Shown in pieces: positions 47,581 through 59,621 of a stretch of 64,000 bases of DNA; the stretch's first letter is position 1, and each line of letters opens with the position of its first letter. Position numbers and translations under genes: made by a program. The stretch lies in contig CM065297.1 of the NCBI GenBank assembly GCA_032871835.1, forward strand, positions 36,829,098 to 36,893,097. Direction: 5' to 3'. The notes under the pieces are model-generated. The model ran no database searches. It was not told the DNA's origin and saw only the letters and a list, made by a program, of their open reading frames with translations. Source of the DNA: Dipteronia dyeriana. Its lineage: Eukaryota > Streptophyta > Magnoliopsida > Sapindales > Sapindaceae.

Positions 47581-48690
47581 AATGGTGACAATCAACATCT
47601 TCCATTGCTTTCTTGTACGTATAGGGATCATCGTTGTCCGGGAGATTATTTACAGATTCTCCTAGATTGATGTATCTCTTGGGTTGTCTACTAACCCTCT
47701 TATTACAATGAGGTATGGTAGATTGTTGATCTTCTGCTGGTAAGGAACTTACAATTGGGTTTGGTTGTGAAACCTCTTGTGGAATTGTATCTTCTGAAAG
47801 CCCATTCAGAACAATTCTACTTTTAGGCACAAATTATTCATATAGTCTTTTTCTAGAAATTTCGCATTTGTCTAAACAAATACTTTAAGATCTGAAGGAC
47901 TATAAAAATAATATCTTTTTGTTCCTTTTGGATACCCTACAAATATGCATGTTTCTGAACGGGACTCCATCTTTTCTGTATTTCCTTTTAACACGTGTCC
48001 AAGACATCCAAACATCCTTAAGTGTTGTAAATTAGGCTTTCGTCCAGCCCACAACTCATGCGGTGTTTTAGGAACCGACTTACATGGTACATCATTTAGA
48101 ATGTACATTGCGGTTTGTAAAGCATATCCCAAAAAAGAATTAGGGAGCGTTGAATAACTCAACAAAGACCTAACCATATCCAAAAGAGTTCTATTTCTCC
48201 TTTCTGCCACCCCATTTTGTTCAGGTGTGCCTGGTGTAGGAAACTGAGAAATTATCCCATTATCAATAAGATATTGCTGAAACTCACCAGATAGATATTC
48301 TCCACAATGATCAGATCTTCTCAAGCTGATTTCTACTTCATTTTAAATGCTTTGAACATATCAAAAGCATCCGACTTATGTCTCATGAGATACACATAGC
48401 CAAATCTTGAGTGATAATTCGTGAAAGTGATGATGTACTTATATCCACCTCTAGCTTGAATGCAAATAGGTCCACACACATCAGTATGTATCAATCCTAA
48501 ACATTAGATTGCTCTTGCACCATTGGTCATGAACGACCTTTTGGTCATTTTACCTTCCAAACATGATTCACAAGTTGGTAGATCGTCAACCTTTAAGTCA
48601 CTTAGAGGTCCGTCACTAATCAATCTTTTAATCCTATTTAGGTTAATATGACCTAGGTGCAAATGCCATAGGTAGGTTTCATTTTTTGAT
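47579..48690 (-). pseudogene. pol: A5 integrase, broken
   Basis: The zinc region and first Asp context are readable on the minus strand at about 48680-48490 (CESCLEGKMTKRSF, IHTDVCGP). The core second Asp and Glu are in the open frame 48324-47872 ([26 protein letters not shown]). The C-terminal part is 47830-47579. A frameshift between 48380 and 48324 separates the first Asp from the rest. Confidence 0.87.
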
Positions 48691-48779
48691 AATTTTACTC
48701 TTTTATGATATGGTTCCGTTGATTCCGTGTCTAACTAGTGAGAGATATTTCCATACAAATAGAATAAACTATTTTCCAA

Positions 48780-49215
48780 TGTACCTTTGTAAATAATTTT
48801 GTCATTTTTACTAATAATAAAAGCTTTATTGAAAGCACCGAATAACCAAATTTATTTAAACTAGAAACTGAAATTAAATTCCTCTTGAATTAAGGTACAT
48901 AATAAACGTCTATTAAATCTAAATGGCTATAAGAATCAAACTAATTCTAATATCTCCCACTAAACTAGCAGACACCAACGCTCCATTGCCGAAACGCAAG
49001 TTGAATTCGTTCTCATTAAGCCTTCTCCTTACCTTTAACCCCTATAAGGAAAAACAAATATGATTAGTGGCTCCAGATTCTATGAACCAAGAATCCATAT
49101 AATCCGCCAAAAAACATGTTTCAAGATAATTAATATTACCTTCTTCCTTTTTGTCTTGACACTTTGGGCAATTTCTTTCCAATGTCCCTTTTCACCACAA
49201 AGGAAACACTTCTCT
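48780..49215 (-). pseudogene. pol: A5 zinc knuckle and protease
   Basis: CFLCGEKGHWK followed by a one-base loss, then the protease motif as ESGATNHICF: the catalytic Asp codon is GAA (49078-49080). The RLNENEFNLRFGNGALVSAS segment is kept. The full segment is present, unlike A2-A4. Confidence 0.85.
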
Positions 49216-49958
49216 TTGATCTTGGTTACTTTATTTGTCTCCTTCTTAGTAGGTCCTAGTTGCTTTTTCTTCTATTGTTACTTGACCTTCTAATAGGTCT
49301 TAACAGTAGCAACTTTACCTACAGTATGAACCTCTTGACCCTTGCCTTTCATAAGGATTTTTTCCGCGCTTTGAACATCTTGCATCAGACCTTATAAGGT
49401 GTATTCTTTATTATTCAAGGTGTAGTCCAACTTTAATTGATCAAAGGAATCCGACAGTGAGTTAACAATCATGTTAATTTTGGTCTCACAATCTATCTCA
49501 GCACCATTCAGTTCAGTAATGTTGAGATGTGCTATAACTTTCATCATGTGATCTTTCACACCCTGTCCAGATTTCATCCCAAGATTCATAAAAGCAGTCA
49601 ATGCCTCTCTCTTAGTCGTCCTAGACCTCATAACAAACATCTCCTCTGGAGACATCATTATATCGGCAACAGTCTCCATTCCTTCATGTTGTTGTTGCAA
49701 CACGTTGGAGATGTGACCATAATGTAACGTACATTTAGCCATCTCATCTGAGGACTTCTACTACTAATACTCATCTCTTTGCTCTTGAGTAGATTCATTA
49801 GTTTGGTGGTTAAGGAATAGACATAACAAATTTATGTTTTTCAACTTGCAATAACAACCCAATTTTCCTTTTCCATGAGACATAATTATCATCAGTTAAA
49901 GTATTATCTTTTAGGATGTTGATTAATTTCTTTATAATAACAAAAATTATATAAGTAA
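49216..49958 (-). pseudogene. gag: A5 gag, start codon deleted
   Basis: The open piece 49742-49392 holds the central gag helices (MAKCTLHYGHISNVLQQQHE, FMNLGMKSGQGVKDHMMK). At the N-terminus a 14-base loss removes the ATG: the element-sense sequence reads AAAGAAATTAATCAACATCC where A3 and A4 have AAAGAAATCATGACCCCATC. Confidence 0.85.
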
Positions 49959-50591
49959 ATAATCATGATAAATCACTTTTGAATATTTATCTTGAATTAA
50001 ATAAAATAATTCAATCATAAAAATTCAACGGTGATCCAACACCCATAAATGTCACGTCTTCTTTAGGAGTTCGCAACATTTACTAGTTGGACTAGGTCCC
50101 ACCTAATTGTTAACATAATAACCAATGTTTTCAATTTTATCCTCGTGATTTTATTAGCAAGAACTCTTGGGAGGATATTAATAAACTCACATTGAGTGTG
50201 TTACCAAGTTATCGACCTTCAATATAATCCCTCACGAATATCCCTCCTTTGGGAGTAGATATCGTTTGGGCAAATTGTATAGTCTATCCTTGTATGGAAG
50301 TATCTTGCTAAATTCCATTCATGAATACCTCTTGGGAGGTTATTACACGAAACATAAAGCTCAACTAATATTAGAGGCCGTAGGTGTTCCAAAACACCTT
50401 CTCCCAGTTTATTATTTGAGGCGTGTGATCGAATTCAAAAGAATGATTTTCGAAGTTATCTAGATGCCAATTTAGATACCTAAACCATTCTATGCATGTT
50501 CTTACCAAAAGAGATATATGAGTGGCACATCTATTCTATATGATATGTTATCAAACAATGACAAACATTGCAATATTTACAAAAAATATAA
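49959..50591 (-). other. A5 leader remnant
   Basis: The gag-proximal ~630 bp of the leader. The upstream leader, primer site and LTR end are deleted; the junction near 50587-50593 shows TATAAA microhomology. Confidence 0.8.
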
Positions 50592-52374
50592 AACCTTGAT
50601 TCGATGTTGTACACAAAACCCATTTGATGCAAAGGATACTAGTGTACTATGGAAAACAAAAACGTTCCCTCTTTTCTCTATGCTTTGTCGAATTCTTCAC
50701 ACAATGAGTTGGACGAAGTTTTTTTTATAACAATAAAAAAACAAATAAAAAACAACTTCTCACACCAAAAACTAAGGCTTGGTCGAAATTTATAGGTAGT
50801 ATATATAGAAGGATTTACTTGGTAGGCAAGAATCCTTTGCTTAGACGGATTTACTTAGTGACCAAGACTCCTACTCCAACTCATTAGTGAATTTGTGACC
50901 ATATTAAAGACTTCCTAATTTGACAAGATAAATAACTCCTTTTATTTATCTACTTATAAAATATAGTCTTTAATATTAATTATACTACCAACAATAGTAT
51001 AATATTATGAGACCTTCTCCTAATAGAAAAATGATTTTGAACTTTAATTAAATAATTAATTAATTACCAATTTAATTAATTTCCATTTAATTAAATGATA
51101 AAATAAAAAATAAAATTTTAAGCTTTTATATATTAGCCTTGCTAGCCATGACAATATATATGCATATATATTATTTTTCTTATTTTATTAAATCCATTGG
51201 ACTTTTATAAAAAGTCCACTTGTGAACTAGACCCATTCTTACAAAAAGAAACAAGTTCACATGCCTTAATACAATTCTAGAAGGACCCCTAAATTGGTCC
51301 GGTAGAATATATCAAGTGATCCATGAAAGTTCGTGTGGATTGGGGATCTTGGCGGGCTATTTAAATTAAAGCTCCAATAGACACAACCCAATCACAAATA
51401 TCAAATAATTCACTTAGGTCCGATCTATTAATTTTAGTTCATTCGACTAAAGAACAAAAATTGAACACTTAAATAAAGATAGAATAAGTTGATGTTACTC
51501 ATTTATACCCTAGACAACCTTATTGGAGAAAGTGTATCCTCGTGAGGAATATCAGTAATCGCCAAGAGCTCATAGACCGCCTATAGCTCTTCAACTTACC
51601 ATATTTACTCATATGACCATATTTTGAACTTGGATATTTTGACTTGTCTAGAAGCCTTGTTTCAATAGACACTATTGAAAACTTAACGTTAATATTTAAT
51701 ATCCAATACCTCAAAACATCCATATGATGATATTCTACTCTCATTTAATAAATGGAGCCACGATGTCCATATCTTTAAATGAAGTCCTCTATCGAATAAC
51801 AAATAAATACCACCAAACTATCGAGGATAGACTATGCTATATAAGCGTATTCATTGATAGCTCAAATGATAACACTTGTAATCATAAGTCCATCGTTTAT
51901 CTTAGGATTAAGATAGACTCTTCGACTGTCTTCAGATGAAAACTTTTATCCATTGACGGTTCTAGATGAAGTATTTCATTGTGATCCTATTCAATGAACC
52001 CAGTGCACTAGATGCTTTTGCCTAAAGACACCGCACTTTGATGATTTTAGACTCATCATAACACATTTGATCCCACTCAAATACTAGCAAAAGAATTTAC
52101 AACTTTGACAAGATAAAAATGCCCAACCTTTTATCTTAAGTTGTTAACATTATTCAAGACTAACTAAAGATTTGTGCTTACCTCATACATATCTAGATGT
52201 ATAAACAATTCTTCTTTTCTCATAGTCTTTTGACCTTGTGATTATTTACTTTTGACAATTATAATAGTTAAACTATAAATGCTATAAGATTTGTTAAACT
52301 AGAAATCACTTTATTAATATGAAAAGATTGTCAAATACATTATTATACTTTGGCTATCGAGCATAATCCCAACA
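50592..52374 (-). repeat. A5 5' LTR, 3' part deleted
   Basis: 1,783 bp, terminus TGTTGGGATTATGC (element sense) at 52374. It holds the 74-codon open frame at 51520-51744 and an antisense one at 51724-51939. Confidence 0.9.
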
Positions 52375-52379
52375 ATTTG

Positions 52380-53286
52380 TGGCTAGGTCATGTTGACCTT
52401 ATTAGGATTAAAAGATTGGTTAGTGACGGACCTCTAAGTGACTTAAAGGTTGATGATCTACCAACTTGTGAATCTTGTTTGTAAGGAAAAATGACCAAAA
52501 GGTTGTTTACGAACAAAGGCACAAGAGCCATTGAATGTTTAGGATTGATACACACTGATGTGTGTGGACCTATGAGCATTCAAGCTAGAGGTGGATATGA
52601 GTACTTTATCACTTTCACGGATGATCACTCAAGATTTGGCTATGTGTATCTCATGAGACATAAGTCGGATGTTTTTGACATGTTCAAAGCATTTAAAGCT
52701 GAAGTAGAAAATCAGCTTCAGAAACCCATAAAAATCATGAGGTCTGATCGTGGTGGAGAATATCTATCTGGTGAGTTTCAACAATATCTTATTGATAATG
52801 GGATAATTTCTCAGTTTTCTGCACCAGGAACAACTCAAAAAATGGGGTGGCAGGAAGGGGAAATAGAACTCTTTTGGACATGGTTAGGTCTATGTTGAGT
52901 TATTCAAGGCTCCATAATTCTTTTTTGGGGATATGATTTACAAACCGCACTGTACATTCTAAACGATGTACCATCTAAATCAGTTCCTAAACCACCGCAT
53001 GAGTTGTGGACCGGACAAAAGCTTAATTTACAGCACTTAAGGATATTTGGATGTCCTGCGGAAGTGTTAAAAAAAAGACAAAAAAGATGGAGTCATGTTT
53101 AGAAACATGTATTTTTGTAGTGTATCCAAAAGGAACAAAAGGATATTAATTTTATAGTCCTTCAGATCTTAAGTATTTGTTTTGAAAAAAGCTAAATTTC
53201 TGGAAGAGGACTATATGAATAACTTTGTGTCTAAAAGTAGAATTGTCTAGAATGAGCTTTTAGAAGATACAATTCCACAAGAGGTT
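52380..53286 (+). pseudogene. pol: A4 integrase, C-terminal to the A5 insertion
   Basis: Resumes at the WHLRLGH region (43800-43889 holds the preceding segment). Open frame 52491-52898 has the first Asp (HTDVCGPMS) and second Asp ([14 protein letters not shown]); a frameshift near 52835 occurs just before the catalytic Glu segment. The later part (about 52900-53280) is full of small indels. Confidence 0.88.
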
Positions 53287-54190
53287 TTGCAACCCAGCCC
53301 AATTGTAAGTTCCATACCAACACAAGATCAACAATCTACCATACCTCATCGTAGTGGGAGGTTTGTTAGACAACCTGAGAGATACATCGGTCTAGGAGAA
53401 TCTATAGAGAATCTTCCAGACGACGATGATCCCTATACGTATAATGAAGCAATGGAAGATGTTGATTGTTACCATTGTCAAAAGGTAATGCAATCCGAAA
53501 TTGAATCTATGTTCAAAAGTAAAGTTTGGTCTCTTGTAGACTTACCTAAAGGGATAAAACACATCGGGTGCAAGTGGGTATACAAGAGGAAAAGAGGAGT
53601 GGATAGAAATATGGAAACCTTTAAAGCTTGATTGGTAGCTAAAGGTTATACACAGAAGAAAGGTATCGATTATGAAGAAACCTTCTCTCCTGTGGCCATG
53701 CATAAATCAATTAGGATACTCTTATCCATTGCGGCATCTCTAGACTTAGAGATTTTGCAAATGGACGCCAAGAAAAATTTCCTTAACAGAAGTCTTGACG
53801 AAAGCATTTACATGATGCAACCAAAAAGATTCATTGAAAAGGGCCAAGAGGAAAGGGTATGCAAGTTGCAAAGATCAATATATGGATTAAAGCAAGCATC
53901 CAGATACTGGAATAAAAGGTTCGATCAAGCCGTGAAAAGTTTTGGATTTATTCAAAACCTTGACGAACCTTGTGTATACAAAAGGATTAAAGGCGACCAG
54001 TTGGTTTTCCTAGTTCTGTACGTTGATGATATACTACTCATTGGAAACGATATAAGTGTATTGACATCAATAAAAGAACTGTTAGCCAAACAATTTGATA
54101 TGAAGGACGTAGGAGAAGCAAGTTATATTCTTTGTATCTAAGTCATAAGGGATAGAAAGAATAGAATGATTGCATTATCCCAGGCTTCAT
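53287..54190 (+). pseudogene. pol: A4 reverse transcriptase with intact YVDD
   Basis: Open pieces 53287-53631 and 53632-54141 are in one frame, separated by a single TGA at 53629-53631 (Arg to stop). It contains KVWSLVDLPKG, AKGYTQKKGIDYEETFS, SIYGLKQASRYWNKRFD and LYVDDILLIGND (YVDD at 54019-54030), the only preserved catalytic box among the four family A copies that reach it. MDVK reads MDAK. Confidence 0.9.
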
Positions 54191-55000
54191 ACATAGATAA
54201 AGTTTTGTTTAGGTTTTCCATGCAACATTCCAAGAAAGGTATGTTGCCATTCAAACAAGGAATCAAACTTTCTAAGGAACAAGTTCCTAAGATTGAGCAT
54301 GAAGAGCAATTCATGAGTAAGGGTGTGCATTGGGAGTTGGAAGTCTCATGTACACAATGCTCTGTACTAGACCAGATATTTGTTTTGTTACAGGCATAGT
54401 TAGCAGGTTTCAATCGAAACCTTGTCCTGATCACTGGATAGCTGTCAAGCATATTTTCAAGTATCTGAAGAGAATAAGAGATTATATGCTTGTATACTCT
54501 AGAGGGGATTTAATTCCCATTGGATATACAGAATCTGATTTTCAGTCAGATTCTGACTTCAGGAGATCAACATCAGGATTTAAGTTTACTATTAGAAGGG
54601 CAGTCATATGGAGGAGTATCATTCAATCTTGTATTACCGATTCCACCATGGAAGCCGAGTATGTTACGGCATGCGAGGCTGCTAAAGAGGTTGTCTGGCT
54701 CCACCAATTCTTGATTGACTTGGAAGTGGTTCCTGATACGAATAAGCTGATCACTATCTGTTATGACAATAGTGGAGCAGTGGCTAATTCGAGAGAATCA
54801 AGAAGTCATAAGAAAGGGAAACACACTCAAAGTATAACCTTCAAAGGGAAGTTGTGCATAGGGGTGATGTGACGATTACCAAGATCGAATCACCAGATAA
54901 TCTAGTGGATCCCTTTACAAAGGCACTTTCACAATTTTTTTTGAAGGGCATCTAGAGAACATAGGGATGAGAGATATACATTAACTATAGAGCAAGTGGG
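54191..55000 (+). pseudogene. pol: A4 RNase H
   Basis: Open frame 54330-54872: DHWIAVKHIFKYLKR, GYTESDFQSDSDFRRSTSG (first Asp region altered to TES), STMEAEYVTACEAAKEVVWL and CYDNSGAVANSRES. A frameshift follows near HTQS. The end (NLVDPFTKA) lies in another frame. Confidence 0.87.
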
Positions 55001-55002
55001 AG

Positions 55003-55013
55003 ATTGTTGGTAT
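55003..55013 (+). promoter_or_regulatory. Polypurine tract of A4
   Basis: AAGTGGGAGAT before the 3' LTR start at 55014. Confidence 0.88.
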
Positions 55014-55489
55014 TATGCTAGATAGCAAGAGTATAATAATGTATATGACAATCTTTTCATTTTAATGAAGTGATTTCTATTTTAACAAATCTTATAGCAT
55101 TTATAGTTTAACTATTATAATTGTCAAAAGTAAATAATCATCAGTTCAAAAGACTATGAGAAAATGAGAATTGTTCATACATCTAGATATGTATGAGGTA
55201 GACATAATTCTTTTGTTAGTCTTGCATAATATTCACAACTTAAGATAAAAGGTTGGGCACCTTTATCTTGTCAAAGTTGTAGATTCTTTAGCTAGCATTT
55301 GAGTGGGGTCGAATTTGTTATGATAAATCTAAAATCATCAAAGTGTGGTGTCCTTGGGAAAAAGAATCTAGTGCACTGGGTGAATTGAATTGAATCACAA
55401 AGAAATACTTTATCTAGAACCGTCAATGGATAAAAGTTTTTCACTTGAACCCAATCGGGGAGTCTATCTCAATCCTGAGATAAATGATG

Positions 55490-57706
55490 TGTTAGGATTG
55501 TACTCGATAGAAAGAGTATAATAATGTATTTGACAATCTTTTCATATTAATAAAGTGATTTCTAGTTTAACAAATCTTATAGCATTTATAGTTTATTTAT
55601 TATAATTGTCAAAAGTAAATAATCATAAGGTCAAAATACTATGATAAAAAAAGAATTGTTCATACATCAAGAAATGTACGAGGTAGACACAATTCTTTAG
55701 TTAGTCTTGAATAATATTCACAACTTAAGATAAAGGTTGAGCACCTTTATCTTGTCAAAGTTGTAGATTCTTTTGCTAGAATTTGAGTGGGATCAAATGT
55801 GTTATGATGAGTCTAAAATCATCAAAGTGCGGTGTCTTTGGGCAAAAGAATCTAGTGCACTGGGTGCATTGAATTGGATCACAGTGAAATACTTTATCTA
55901 GAACCGTCAATGGATAAAACTTTTTCATTTGAAGACAATTGGAGAGTCTACCTCAATCCTGAAAAAAATGATGGACTTATGGTTGCAATTGTTATCATTT
56001 GAGCTATCAATGAGTAAGATTATATAGCATAGTCTATCCTCGATAGTTTGGTTGCTTTCATTTGTTAATCGATAGAGGACTTCATTTGTAGATACGGACA
56101 TCATGGCTCCATTTATTAAATGAGAGTAGAATATCATCATATGGATGTTTTGAGGTATTGAATATTAATTCTTAACGTTAAGTTTTCAATAGTGTCTACA
56201 AAAACATGGTTTCTGGACAAGTCAAAATATCCAAGTTCAAAAAGTGGTCATATGAGTAAATATGGTAACTTGGAGAGCTATAGGCGGTCTATGAGCTTTT
56301 GGCGATCACTGATATTCTTCACGAGGATACACTTTCTCCAATAAGGTTGTCTAGGGTATGGATAAGCAAATTAACTTATTCTATCTTTATTTAATAGTTC
56401 AATTTGAGTTCTTTAGAGGAATGAACTAAAATTATTAGATTGGACCTATGTTAATCATTTGTTGATTGTGATTGGATTGTGTCTATTGGGGCTTAAATTT
56501 AGATAGCTTACCAAGATCCCAAATCCACACGAACTTGCATGGATCACTTGATATATTCTACCGGACGAATTTAGGGATCCATTTAGAATTTTATTGAGGC
56601 TTGTGGACTTATTTCTTTTTGCAAGAATGGGTCTAGTTCACATGTGGACTTTTTATTAAGGTCCAATGGATTTAATAAAATAAGAAAAATAATATGTAGG
56701 CCCATATATATGTGTTGGGGGGCAAGGCTATTTAAAATAGCTTTATTATGTTATTTTTATTTTAGTATTTTATTAAATAGAAATTAATTAATTAATTAAT
56801 TAAAAGTCAAAATCTTTTTCCTAGTAGAAGTTGGTCCCTAATATTATACTATTATTTGTAATATAATTAATATAAAGCACTATATTTGATAAGTAGATAA
56901 ATAATAGGAATTAGTTATCTAGTCAAATTAGGAAATCTTTGATTTGATTGCAAATACTCTAATGAGTTGGATTAGAAGTCTTGGTGTAGAGTAAAATTCT
57001 TCTTTGAAAAGGATTCTTAACTACCAAGTAAATCCATGTAAGGAAAGGATTCTTACCAACCAAATAAATCCTTCTTAGGAAAGGATTTGTGATCTTACAA
57101 GTACCACCTTATGGAATTCGGCCAACCCTATATTTGTTTGATTGAAATTTCGACCAAGCTAGGTATTTTTCAAGAGAGAATTCTGAGGGAGAAAATTTTA
57201 GTTTTTGCTCTAGACAAAATTCGATCAACTCATAGATATTGTGTGTAGAATTAGGCCAAGGAGAAAAGAGAAAAAGAACGTTTTTATTTTTGATAGTACA
57301 CTAGTATCCTTTACATCAAAAGGGTTTTGTGTATAAAATCAAATCGGGTTCATGCGAGTTTCAATCAATTATATTGATAATTCACAAGTGACCGGACGTT
57401 CTTGGATTTTTCTGAGGATAATTGTAACTAACAAAGAAAAAGATTTTGTTTGTTTCCATCCTCAGGTATACAATTTAAAGAAAGGGAGCCTACACTCCTA
57501 CGTGATTCACTTCGTGATGGGATTGGAAGATCTTACAGGTTCAATTCGGTGCTTGTACAATCGTCACGAAAAAAAAGATACGCTACTTTTATATACATCA
57601 ATTAATCTAGGGTTAAGGTTCTTGTTATTTAAAAGGGATTTTGTTTTAATTATATGCAAACCCAAATTTCAATTTTTCACGCTTCTGCTACATGGTTTTC
57701 CCTACA
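55490..57706 (+). mobile_element. Family A solo LTR nested in the A4 3' LTR
   Basis: Complete LTR of 2,217 bp, TGTTAGGATTG to CCCTACA. Left flank ends TGATG; right flank starts TGATT, then the A4 LTR resumes at the matching place. A 5-bp duplication with one change is the likely reading. It results from LTR-LTR recombination of a former full element. Confidence 0.85.
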
Positions 57707-58912
57707 TGATTGGCCTAGAGTTCCAAGTGTTATCATTTGAGCTATCAATGAATACTATTATATAGCATAGTTTATCCTCGATAGTTTGGTGATTTTCATT
57801 TGTTAATCAATAGAGGACTTCATTTATATATATAGACATTGTGGCTCCATTTATTAAATGAGAGTAGAATATCATCTTATGGATGTTTAGAGGTATTGGA
57901 TATTAAATCTTAACGTTAAGTTTTCAATAGTGTCTATTGAAACATGGCTTCTGGACAAGTCAAAAGATCCAAGTTCAAAATGTGGTCATATGAGTAAATA
58001 TGGTAACTTTGAGAGTTATAGGCGGTCTATGAGCTCTTGGCGATTACAAATATTCTTCACGAGGATACACTTTCTCCAATAAGGTTGTCTAAGGTATGAA
58101 TGAGTAACATAAACTTATTCTATCTTTATTTAAGAGTTCATTTTTAGTTCTTTAGTGGAATGAACTAAAATTAATAGATCGGACCTAAGTGAATCATTTA
58201 TTGATTGTGATTGGGTTGTGTCTATTGGAGCATAAATTTAGATAGCCCGCCCAGATCCCCAATCCACACGATCTTGCATGGATCACTTGATATATTCTAC
58301 CGGACCATTTAGGGGACCATCTAGAAATGTATTGAGGCATGTGGACTTGTTTCTTTTTGTAAGAATGGGTCTCGTTCACATTTGGACTTTTTATAACGGT
58401 CAAATGGATTTAATAAAATAAAATAAAAAATATATTGGCCCATATATATGTGTTGGGCGGCAAGGCTATTTAAAATGGCTTAATTATATTATTTTTTATT
58501 TTATTATTTATTTAAATGGAAATTAATTAATTTGTTAATTAATTAATTATTTAATTAAAATTCAAAATATTTTTCCTAGTAGGAGATGGTCTCCTAAAAG
58601 TATACTATTGTTGGTAGTATAATTAATATTAAAGACTATATTTGATAAGTAGATAAATAAAAGGATTTGTTTATCTGATCAAATTAGGAAGTCTTTAATA
58701 CGGTTACAAATACACTATTGAGTTGGATTAGGAGTCTTGGTGCAGGATAGAATTCCTTTTCGAAAAGGATTCTTAACCACCAAGTAAATCCACCTAAGGA
58801 AAGGATTTTTAACTATCAAGTAAATCCTTCTTAGGAAAAGATTAAGTCTCCTAATTGAAATATATGATGAATTCAGTCAACCCTAATTAATTTAGGGCTA
58901 GGAATTTGGCCA

Positions 58913-58914
<2 letters not shown>

Positions 58915-58985
<71 letters not shown>
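58915..58985. repeat. (AT)n(GT)n microsatellite
   Basis: About 15 AT units followed by about 20 GT units within the A4 3' LTR. Confidence 0.95.
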
Positions 58986-58989
<4 letters not shown>

Positions 58990-59621
58990 ACTTTCATAAT
59001 TTTGGTAAAAAGAAAAGAATTTTCAAGAAGAAAATTTCGGCCAAGCTTAGGATTTTCTAAAGAGAGGATTCGGCCATGCAAGAGAGAATTTTGATGGAGA
59101 AAAATCTGATTTTACTCTAGACAAAATTCAACCAACTCTAAGAAATAGTGTGTGATTCAGGAAAGAAGAAAAGGAAGAAAGAAAGTTTAGTTTTCGATAG
59201 TACACTAGTAGCCTTTACATCAAAAGGTTTTGAGTACAACATCGAATCAAGGTTCACGCGAGTTTCAATCAAATTGATTGATAATTCAGAAGTGACCTAA
59301 CGTTATTTGTTTTCTTCTTTTAGGATTATTGTAACTAACAAAGAGAAAGATTTTGTTTGTTTCCATCCTTAGGTATACAATTAAAAGGATAGGGGGCCCA
59401 CACTCCTAGGTGATTCACGTTCGTGATTGGATTGAAAGATCTTACGGAATCAATTTGGTGCTTGTTCAATCATCAAGAAAAAAAGGTATGACACTTTTTT
59501 TATACATCAATTAATCTATGGTTAAGGTTCTTGTTAGCGAAAAGGTAAATTTTTATTTTTACACAAACCCTAATTCTTATTATAATTTTTCACGCTTCAG
59601 CTGCGTGGGTTTTTCACTACA

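Larger units (their letters stand above)
43890..52374 (-). mobile_element. Element A5: family A copia element inserted in A4
   Basis: 8,485 bp, minus strand, both LTR outer ends present, 5-bp target duplication. Order in element sense: 5' LTR (3' part and primer site deleted), leader end, gag (start codon lost), knuckle and protease (active-site Asp to Glu), integrase, RT (YVDN), RNase H, PPT, 3' LTR. It does not have the 51-codon protease deletion. Confidence 0.92.
40771..59621 (+). mobile_element. Element A4: family A copia element, host of A5 and a solo LTR
   Basis: Plus strand: 5' LTR end (40771-41419), primer site, leader, gag, protease-less pol, integrase (split by A5 at 43890-52374), RT, RNase H, PPT, 3' LTR 55014-59621 (split by a solo LTR). 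About 8.1 kb without the nested insertions. It alone keeps the YVDD box and a good primer site, yet carries the protease deletion and many stops. Confidence 0.9.
55014..59621 (+). repeat. A4 3' LTR, interrupted by a solo LTR
   Basis: LTR parts 55014-55489 and 57707-59621, together about 2.39 kb, ending TTCACTACA. Between them sits a complete LTR of the same family in the same orientation. The microsatellite at 58915-58985 lies in the TATA-like region. Confidence 0.9.

Noticed and set aside
58887..59094. Frames with His-Thr or Val-Cys repeats
   Set aside because: These are translations of the (AT)n(GT)n microsatellite.
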